A stretch of 5,694 bases of DNA from Gemmatimonadota bacterium (lineage in GTDB: Bacteria; Gemmatimonadota; Gemmatimonadetes; Gemmatimonadales; Gemmatimonadaceae). The stretch's first letter is position 1. Each line of letters starts with the position of its first letter. Location of the stretch: NCBI GenBank assembly GCA_028287205.1, contig JAQBQC010000107.1, positions 1 to 5,694 on the forward strand, read 5' to 3'. The notes under the pieces are model-generated. The model was given only the letters and a program-made list of their open reading frames with translations, had not been told where the DNA came from and ran no database searches. Position numbers and translations under genes: made by a program. Below are positions 1 through 5,195 of this stretch, in pieces.

Positions 1-1954
1 CGGTGAGCTCCGCGCGGCGGCGAAGCGGGCCCGGGCCGGGCGCCGAGCCCGGGAGCCACACGGCGCCGCGTGCGTCGACGAATGCGGTGCCGCTCTCCTC
101 CTGCCTCACCTGGCCGAGCAGCGTGCGGACCCACGACTTCGCCGGATCCGCGGACTCGACGAGATCGGCGAGCGTGCCGGACTCCGCCTGCCCATGTTCG
201 GGCGCGTCCATGGGAAGCAGCAGCAGCGGGCCCGGATTCACCCGCGCGTGCCAGGCGCGAATCGAGTCCGCCGCCGCGCGATCGCGCACGAGGATCGCGT
301 GTACGGTGTTGCCGAGGAATCGCTCGACGGCCTGCGCAGAAGCGGCGCCAGTCGATACGAAATCCGAGAGCGGGCCGACGATCGCGCCCTCGCCGAACTG
401 GTCGCGCTCCTTGAGCAGCTGCGCGGCCGCGGGCGCGAGTCCCACGCGATCGCGCTCGAGCGCTTCGAGACCGTGCACCTTGCCCTGCAGCGCCGTCCAC
501 TGTTCCTCGGCGTGCAGCCGTTCGCTGCGGGCGGCGCTCTCGCGTGCGCGCGCACTGTCGGCGCCACTCCGTGCCGCGGTGACGGCCGCGGCCATCTGCG
601 CGGCCGTGGCGTCCGCCTCTTCCTTGTGTCGCTCCGCGAGCTGGAGCTCGCTCGTCGCCGCGCTCAGCGCCTCGGTGATCTGCTCCCGGTCGGCGCCGAG
701 CTGCTCGGCGCGCTGCGCGAGCTCGCGCTGCTCGCGCTCGGCGCTCTCGCGATCGAGCTCGAGACGACGTCCTTCATCGCGCAGCTCGCGCGTGCGACGC
801 TCGTGTTGCTCGAAGGCCTGCCGCGCGCTCGTCACTGCACCGCGGGCGCCCTCCTCGGCAGTCGTGCGCGCGGCGAGCGTCTCACGCGCCTGCGCGAGCT
901 CGCTCTCGAGATGCCCGCGCTCCTGCGCCACCGAATCGCGATCCTCGGCCAGGCGATTGCCGAGCTCCTCGCCCGTGCGGCGCTCGGCGTCCGCGCGCTC
1001 GCGGCGCGCGAGTGCGTTGCGCTGGCGCTCCTCGGCCACCTTGAGCTCACTCTCGAGCGTCATCGCGTTCGCGCGCTGCTCGCTCACCAGCCGCGAGAGC
1101 TCCGTGCGACCGGCTTCCGCCGCTGTGCGCGCGCCGTACGCTCCCTCGCGCTGGCGCTCGACCTCGTGCACGCGCTGCTCGGCCTGGGGCAGCGTCTCGC
1201 GCAGCGATGCCACCTGCTGTTCGAGAGTCGCGAGCTCGGCCTGCCACGAATCCATCTCGCGCGACACGAGCGTGATCTCCGCGACGAAGCGGCGCGCCAT
1301 CAGCTCGCCGTGTCGCTCGGCCTTCTTGCGCTGGCGCGCGAGCGAGCGCACCTGGCTCTGCACTTCGGAGATGAGATCATCGAGGCGCGACAGGTCGACC
1401 GTCGTCTCCTCGAGACGGCGGGCGGTGGTGCGGCGACGGTCGCGATAGAGCCCGACGCCCGCGGCCTCCTCGAACAGCTCGCGTCGGTCGTCGGGACGAT
1501 CGGAGAGGAGCGCGTCGATCATCTTCGCTTCGATCACGACGCCACTGTCGGCGCCCAGGCCGGTGCCGCGCACCATGTCGTGAATGTCGCGCAGGCGGCA
1601 CGCCGCGCCGTTGAGCATGTACTCGCTGTCGCCGCTGCGCGAAAGCCGGCGCGTGATCACGACTTCCTTGAACGGCACGGGGAGCGAGCCGTCTTCGTTC
1701 TCGAAATGGAGCGAGACCTCCGCGATGTTCACGGGCCGGCGCGACGATGAGCCCTGGAAGATCACCTCTTCCATTTTCGCGCCGCGCAGTGTCTTCGCGC
1801 GCTGCTCGCCGAGCACCCAGCGCACGGCATCGGAGACGTTCGACTTGCCGCATCCGTTCGGACCGACCACCGCAGTGACGCCGGGCTCGAAGACGAGCGA
1901 GGTGTGATCGGCGAACGACTTGAATCCCTGCAGCTCGAGCTTCGTCAAACGCAC
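1..1954 (-). CDS. smc: Chromosome segregation ATPase SMC, N-terminal 651 residues (C-terminal part beyond the left edge)
   Basis: Structural-maintenance-of-chromosomes protein: an ABC-type ATPase that dimerises through a hinge and, with ScpA/ScpB, organises and segregates the chromosome. The reading frame is open from a GTG at 1954 to the left edge. Seen: N-terminal ATPase head at residues 1-170, starting RLTKLELQGFKSFAD, Walker A GPNGCGKSN at 31-39, the segment LRGAKMEEVIFQGSS at 56-70, and FEEAAGVGLYRDRRR at 161-175 leading into the coiled coil. A long Glu/Arg/Ala/Leu-rich coiled coil spans about 171-515. A hinge domain starts near 521 (IVGPLSDF, VERFLGNTVHAILV). The returning coil and C-terminal head (signature motif, Walker B) are missing only because the window ends; bacterial SMCs are usually about 1,150-1,200 residues. 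The start fits a GGGAGA ribosome site 8 nt upstream, and the GTG shares one base with the TAG stop of the preceding gene. Oddities: Glu142 replaces the Q-loop glutamine, and the second half of the hinge looks short. Confidence 0.96.
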   Translation of the reverse strand, partial: MRLTKLELQGFKSFADHTSLVFEPGVTAVVGPNGCGKSNVSDAVRWVLGEQRAKTLRGAKMEEVIFQGSSSRRPVNIAEVSLHFENEDGSLPVPFKEVVITRRLSRSGDSEYMLNGAACRLRDIHDMVRGTGLGADSGVVIEAKMIDALLSDRPDDRRELFEEAAGVGLYRDRRRTTARRLEETTVDLSRLDDLISEVQSQVRSLARQRKKAERHGELMARRFVAEITLVSREMDSWQAELATLEQQVASLRETLPQAEQRVHEVERQREGAYGARTAAEAGRTELSRLVSEQRANAMTLESELKVAEERQRNALARRERADAERRTGEELGNRLAEDRDSVAQERGHLESELAQARETLAARTTAEEGARGAVTSARQAFEQHERRTRELRDEGRRLELDRESAEREQRELAQRAEQLGADREQITEALSAATSELQLAERHKEEADATAAQMAAAVTAARSGADSARARESAARSERLHAEEQWTALQGKVHGLEALERDRVGLAPAAAQLLKERDQFGEGAIVGPLSDFVSTGAASAQAVERFLGNTVHAILVRDRAAADSIRAWHARVNPGPLLLLPMDAPEHGQAESGTLADLVESADPAKSWVRTLLGQVRQEESGTAFVDARGAVWLPGSAPGPGPLRRRAELT

Positions 1955-3621
1955 TAGAAAGATCTCCCGGAACGAATCATTACGGTGGGCTTGTCTCCGT
2001 TCGCACGAAAGCTAGTGACGAGTGGCTGTGCCTGCTCGACGCTGCGGAACGCGCCGGCCCAGAGACTCGTGGTTCCGTCGGGATCCATCAGAGGGTATAC
2101 GGGCAAGCCCTTCGATTGATATGCGCGAACGAACATGGCGGCCTGATCCTGCGCCACGCCTCTGGTAATGAGCACTGCGTAGGGCAGCTTGACCACGTGC
2201 GCGGCCGCCGCAGTCCGGTAGCGCTTCGCACGAACCTCGCGGAGCAGGGAATCGGCGCCCGCGGAGTCCTGGAACGCACCGGAGATCACGACGTACGACA
2301 TTGAGCCATCGGGTCTGCGATAGGGCGAGAACGTGACCACGGGGAATCCGCGATTCGCGGCCTGGTCGAGCTCTCCATTCGCCCCGATCACGCTGTTCAC
2401 GTCGGCGAGCACCACGGAGAACGGCGATGCGGTGGTATCAACAGCCGCCTCGGCGGCCGCCGAGGTGAGGCCGTGTGCGGTGTCGCGCGGTGCCGCGAGC
2501 GCTGTCGGCGCGGGCGCCGCGATGACGTGAGCAGCCGGGTGTGCGGAGTCGGGCTTCGCGGCGAACGAGTCCGCGCCATCGTTGCGCGACATCATCGATG
2601 TCGTGATCCAGGTGAGCAACGCTGCGGCGACGAACGCTCCGGCTACAATCATCACCCAGAAGGAGATCGTTTTCGCACTCCCGATCGGTGCGGCCGTGAT
2701 CTCGGTGAACTCCTCGTCGCGGGCCCAGGGTGGAACGAGGGCGGGACCCTCTTCCCCGGAGGGGTGCGCTTCGCCGCCGTCGGACGCGTCGGGCACATCC
2801 GGCGCCTCGTGCGGCTCACCATCGCTCGCCGCCGGCGCGCGCTCGACAGCTTCCGCGGCATCGTGCGGCGCTGTCTCGTGATGTTCGAGCGTCTCTTCGT
2901 CTTCATCCACACTCACGGCCGCGCCGGGCGCGTCGTGGAAGCTCGGGCGCGACGTTGGCGGCGGGGGAGCCGGTGCGACGGGAGGCTGTGCGGCCGCTGG
3001 CGTTGGCGCGCGAGGTGGCTGCGAGCCGTTCGCCGGAGCTATCGGCTGTACGGACGACGGGGTCGGTCGCGCCGGAATCACCGGGAGCCGCGCGTGCGCG
3101 AGCACTCGCGTTCCGGGCGCCGCCGCAACGTTGCCCACGAGCGCGACGCCGTCCATCACCTGAATCAGCGATGAAAGCGCGCTCGACTCTGCCGGCGCCA
3201 CGATGAGCAGGAGTCCGTCGGCTGCGCGAAAGGCATCGAGCAGCTTCACCCAACGATCGCTGCTGAGCAGCGCTTCGTGATCGATGGGGACTGCGCCGCT
3301 CGGGAAGATGATGAGATTCTTCGCCGGATCTACCGTATATGCGATCTTGTTGAGCGACACGCCGTAGAAGAAGCTGTCGACGAGACCGTACGGGGCATCC
3401 ATCGGCACCAGGTCTTCGAGCGGAGCGAGCTCGCCCACCGTGTCCGCCACGGCCACGCGGCGGCGGCGCGCCTGCACGCGCGCGATGCCGAGCGCAACTT
3501 CCGCGGCCACCGAGGGCCGCTCGCCGATCACGACGGCGCCAGCGCACGCGTCGAAGGCCGAAGCGTGCCGGTTTCCTTCAGCTTCCCACATCGAGAGAAC
3601 GGGACCGAACGGCGTCGACAT
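1954..3621 (-). CDS. Membrane protein: degenerate MinD/CpsD-like domain, TM helix, tandem SPOR-like repeats
   Basis: A 555-residue protein of unknown function. Residues about 28-163 follow the layout of MinD/CpsD (BY-kinase) P-loop ATPases: VVIGERPSVAAEVALGIA in the Walker A position, VAVADTVGE (Asp60) in the Walker A' position, then GLVDSFFYGVSL (79-90), FPSGAVPIDHEALLSSDRW (106-124) and LLLIVAPAE (137-145) in the Walker B position. The P-loop Lys and the Walker B Asp are absent, so nucleotide hydrolysis is unlikely. Residues 181-226 are Pro/Ala-rich and 238-306 are strongly acidic. One transmembrane helix (about 318-343) probably puts the N-terminal domain in the cytoplasm. The periplasmic C-terminus has two SPOR-like units (about 399-470 and 479-551), with GAF motifs at 448-450 and 523-525. 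ATG start with AAGGAG 7 nt upstream; one-base overlaps link it to both neighbours. The context suggests a septum- or peptidoglycan-related role; the ATPase-fold assignment comes from motif comparison by eye. Confidence 0.9.
   Translation of the reverse strand: MSTPFGPVLSMWEAEGNRHASAFDACAGAVVIGERPSVAAEVALGIARVQARRRRVAVADTVGELAPLEDLVPMDAPYGLVDSFFYGVSLNKIAYTVDPAKNLIIFPSGAVPIDHEALLSSDRWVKLLDAFRAADGLLLIVAPAESSALSSLIQVMDGVALVGNVAAAPGTRVLAHARLPVIPARPTPSSVQPIAPANGSQPPRAPTPAAAQPPVAPAPPPPTSRPSFHDAPGAAVSVDEDEETLEHHETAPHDAAEAVERAPAASDGEPHEAPDVPDASDGGEAHPSGEEGPALVPPWARDEEFTEITAAPIGSAKTISFWVMIVAGAFVAAALLTWITTSMMSRNDGADSFAAKPDSAHPAAHVIAAPAPTALAAPRDTAHGLTSAAAEAAVDTTASPFSVVLADVNSVIGANGELDQAANRGFPVVTFSPYRRPDGSMSYVVISGAFQDSAGADSLLREVRAKRYRTAAAAHVVKLPYAVLITRGVAQDQAAMFVRAYQSKGLPVYPLMDPDGTTSLWAGAFRSVEQAQPLVTSFRANGDKPTVMIRSGRSF
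1963..1968 (-). promoter_or_regulatory. Ribosome binding site of smc
   Basis: GGGAGA on the minus strand, 8 nt before the GTG start of smc. It lies inside the last codons (Ser-Gly-Arg-Ser-Phe) of the upstream SPOR gene. It decides for the GTG at 1954 as the smc start. With the TAGTG stop/start overlap it suggests that ribosomes finishing the upstream gene reinitiate on smc. Confidence 0.7.
1969..2427 (-). other. Two tandem SPOR-like repeats (C-terminus of the pseudo-ATPase protein)
   Basis: Residues about 399-551. The second unit is the better match: LPYAVLITRG at the first strand, QAAMFVRAYQSKGLPVY as helix plus strand, TSLWAGAFRSVEQAQPLV as the second GAF half, ending in VMIRSGRSF. The first unit repeats the plan more loosely: PFSVVLADV, RGFPVVTFSPY, MSYVVISGAFQDSAGADSLL. 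SPOR domains bind denuded glycan strands at septa in characterised bacteria. Whether both units are functional binders cannot be read from the sequence. Confidence 0.65.
2448..2465. repeat. 18-bp perfect palindrome inside the SPOR gene linker
   Basis: CCTCGGCGGCCGCCGAGG equals its own reverse complement and does not extend by another pair on either side. It lies in codons for an Ala/Glu-rich periplasmic linker (around residues 386-392), where GCG, GCC and GAG codons make such symmetry easier to reach by chance. There is no loop and no T-tract, so it does not look like a terminator. A role as a protein-binding site is possible but unsupported. Confidence 0.5.
2593..2670 (-). other. Predicted transmembrane helix of the pseudo-ATPase-SPOR protein
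   Basis: Residues about 318-343 of the 555-residue protein form its only long hydrophobic stretch (core FWVMIVAGAFVAAALLTWI). A Lys precedes it and SRNDG follows it. It separates the N-terminal pseudo-ATPase and acidic linker from the C-terminal SPOR-like repeats. SPOR domains act in the periplasm, so the helix is most simply read as N-in, C-out. Confidence 0.85.
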
Positions 3622-5177
3622 CAGGGCGCTCCTTCGTAGACCCAGTACGACTTGCCGGACGTGCGCGCGATTCGCTCTGCCTCTTCGCGCGTTGGGAACG
3701 GGCCGATCACCACCCGGTAGATCGTCACGCCATCGCGCGACGTGGCCACCAGTCGCGGCGTCGCGCCGCTGACGTGCACCTCGTGCAGAATATCGTTCGC
3801 GGCATCCTGCGCGCGCAACGCCGCGAACTGCACCGTGAAGCCGGCCTGCCTGGGCGGAGCGCTGTCTGCCGCCGCATGCGCCACCGGCGCGGGGTGCGCG
3901 GGTGCCGCGCCGGGTGCTGGAACCGCGGGCCGTGGCTTCGGGGCCGCGCGGTCCGCGTCGAGCGTGTCCGCGCTGCTCAGTGCCGCTCCGGAGAATGGAT
4001 TCTCGGATGTGTCACGCTGCACCGAGTCGTTCGACTCGAACGTCACGGGCTGGTCCAGGCTCGCAGCGCGCGGACGAAAGCCATTCCAGCTGATGAACAT
4101 CCAATCATCCGCGGCGCCGCCGACTACCGCGCGCTTCGTTTCGAGCGACTCCGCGTCGACGAGCACGACGTCCTTGCCGCGAACGAGCGCGAGCCATCCG
4201 TTCGGCGCGACGGCCGGCAGATCCGGGCGCCACGTTGTTGGCACCGCGCCGATCATGCGATCAGTGCTCACGGAGATCACGTACGCCGTATCGCCCGCGG
4301 ATGCGCGCGCAAGCACGTAACGTCCCGTCGGATCCATGCGCAGCGCGAGCGCCGCCGAGGGCAGCGCGACGTGCGCGGAGATGTTGCCCGTGTAGCGGTC
4401 GACGACGAGCATCTCGTTGCTCGAGTCGGCCGCCACGTAAATCCGATCGCCGCTCGGCGACGTGACCACCGCGCGCGGCTTGCCGGGCAGCCTGAGGCTC
4501 GGCACGATCTGCAGGTCGCGCCCGCGCACGCCCACGAGTCCCGAGTCCACGGGGAAGTACACGCGATCGCCGGCCGGCGTGCGAATCGCCTTTGCAACGC
4601 GTGGCAGCAGCACGCTGTCCGCGATGCGATCGTCGGGCGGGTGAATGAGCCACACCATCGTCCCCAGCCCCCGATTGGCGAGCACGAGGAGCGTGCCATC
4701 GGGCTGCGGAACGACATCGTGCGCGGGCGCAGGGGGCTTGAACGTCCAGCTCCCGGCGGGGGTCAGCCGAGTGACCGAGCCATCCGCGCCAACACCATAC
4801 GCGGCGGATCCGTCCGCGGACACGAAGTTGGACAGCTTGGTAGTGGGATCGCGGGTGACATCGCCGCGCCGCAGGTCGACGCGCACGACGCCGCCCTTCT
4901 CATCCTCGCCGAGCACGGAGCCGGCGCCGTCGTCGAAGCCCAGAAGCCGCGCGAGCACCGGCGTCTTGCTCGTGGCGGTCCACACCACGGAGTCGACGCG
5001 CGGGTACGCGTACGCGCGCGCGATACCACCACTCCGCGGAAAACGGAGTACGAGTTGATCCGGTCCGTTCGCGCTGGCGCTAACAGTGCTTTCCGTGCTC
5101 TTGACGACGGACGGACGCTTGTCCGCGCCATGGCAGGCTGCAAGGGCGAGCGCCAGCGCCAGAGGCGACGTTCGCAC
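3621..5177 (-). CDS. Lipoprotein with beta-propeller and C-terminal SPOR domain
   Basis: A 518-residue exported protein of unknown specific function. The N-terminus has one Arg, a short hydrophobic run and a lipobox LAAC (residues 12-15), so Cys15 is the probable lipidated residue; the signal is short. Residues about 55-365 are a WD40/YVTN-type beta-propeller of roughly seven blades. Recurrent blade motifs are PAGDRVYFPVDSGLVGV (201-217), PSGDRIYVAADSSNEMLVVD (241-260) and PTGRYVLARASAGDTAYVIS (283-302). Residues about 400-445 are a Pro/Ala linker. Residues 446-516 are a clear SPOR domain: FTVQFAALRAQDAANDIL, then YRVVIGPFPTREEAERIA. SPOR binds denuded septal peptidoglycan; the propeller probably binds a protein partner. 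The GTG start at 5177 has no good ribosome site. An in-frame TGA at 5198-5196 (stop of the upstream barrel gene) rules out a longer form, so translation may depend on coupling. The next gene overlaps by one base. Confidence 0.92.
   Translation of the reverse strand: MRTSPLALALALAACHGADKRPSVVKSTESTVSASANGPDQLVLRFPRSGGIARAYAYPRVDSVVWTATSKTPVLARLLGFDDGAGSVLGEDEKGGVVRVDLRRGDVTRDPTTKLSNFVSADGSAAYGVGADGSVTRLTPAGSWTFKPPAPAHDVVPQPDGTLLVLANRGLGTMVWLIHPPDDRIADSVLLPRVAKAIRTPAGDRVYFPVDSGLVGVRGRDLQIVPSLRLPGKPRAVVTSPSGDRIYVAADSSNEMLVVDRYTGNISAHVALPSAALALRMDPTGRYVLARASAGDTAYVISVSTDRMIGAVPTTWRPDLPAVAPNGWLALVRGKDVVLVDAESLETKRAVVGGAADDWMFISWNGFRPRAASLDQPVTFESNDSVQRDTSENPFSGAALSSADTLDADRAAPKPRPAVPAPGAAPAHPAPVAHAAADSAPPRQAGFTVQFAALRAQDAANDILHEVHVSGATPRLVATSRDGVTIYRVVIGPFPTREEAERIARTSGKSYWVYEGAP
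3629..3634 (-). promoter_or_regulatory. Ribosome binding site of the pseudo-ATPase-SPOR gene
   Basis: AAGGAG on the minus strand, 7 nt before the ATG at 3621. It lies within the last codons (Tyr-Glu-Gly-Ala-Pro) of the propeller-SPOR lipoprotein gene. It is the strongest Shine-Dalgarno sequence in the window and supports this ATG over the later Met11. The stop and start overlap as TGATG. Confidence 0.8.
3630..3842 (-). other. SPOR domain of the propeller lipoprotein
   Basis: Residues 446-516 carry the classic two-half SPOR plan: VQFAALRAQDAANDIL (first strand and helix), a middle strand PRLVATS, then IYRVVIGPFPTREEAERIA and a last strand YWVYEG. This is a better family match than the SPOR-like repeats of the next gene. 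Confidence 0.88.
5133..5144 (-). other. Lipobox of the propeller-SPOR lipoprotein
   Basis: Leu-Ala-Ala-Cys at residues 12-15, after a run of alternating Ala and Leu. Signal peptidase II would cleave before Cys15. The residue after Cys is His rather than Asp. By the rule known from enteric bacteria this favours the outer membrane, but that rule may not hold here. Confidence 0.8.
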
Positions 5178-5195
5178 GAAGGTGAAGCTACGCGA

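Noticed and set aside
420..1300. Many repeated GAGCTC/CGAGCTCG words, looking like a dispersed repeat
   Set aside because: They are the Glu-Leu (GAG CTC) and Ala-Glu-Leu codons of the coiled coil in a high-GC genome, not a separate DNA repeat.
3..1448. Long plus-strand open frame (481 codons) rich in Arg, Ser and Ala
   Set aside because: It is antisense to the SMC coiled coil. The minus-strand frame gives an unmistakable SMC with Walker A and a hinge, while this frame gives low-complexity Arg/Ser sequence typical of the complement of GC-rich codons.
194..1750. Plus-strand open frame (518 codons) rich in Leu, Ala and Arg
   Set aside because: Same reason: it is the complement of Glu/Leu/Arg/Ala codons of the SMC coil and shows no domain.
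1377..1853. Minus-strand open frame beginning MRQVERLRC
   Set aside because: It is out of frame with smc and covers the head domain; the in-frame product there has all expected SMC motifs.
1..1954. RecN, Rad50 or SbcC as an alternative identity for the SMC gene
   Set aside because: The GPNGCGKSN Walker A, the LRGAKMEEVIFQGS segment, FEEAAGVGLYRDRR and a globular hinge after about 345 residues of coil are specific to SMC.
2473..3174. Plus-strand open frame (233 codons)
   Set aside because: Antisense to the linker and pseudo-ATPase of the SPOR gene; Arg-rich composition without recognisable motifs.
3742..4320. Plus-strand open frame (192 codons)
   Set aside because: Antisense to the propeller-SPOR lipoprotein; Ala/Ser/Thr-rich composition follows from the complement of the real gene.
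5004..5013. Small palindrome GTACGCGTAC within alternating purine/pyrimidine DNA
   Set aside because: It is short and explained by the Ala-Tyr-Ala-Tyr codons of the propeller gene; nothing else supports a site.
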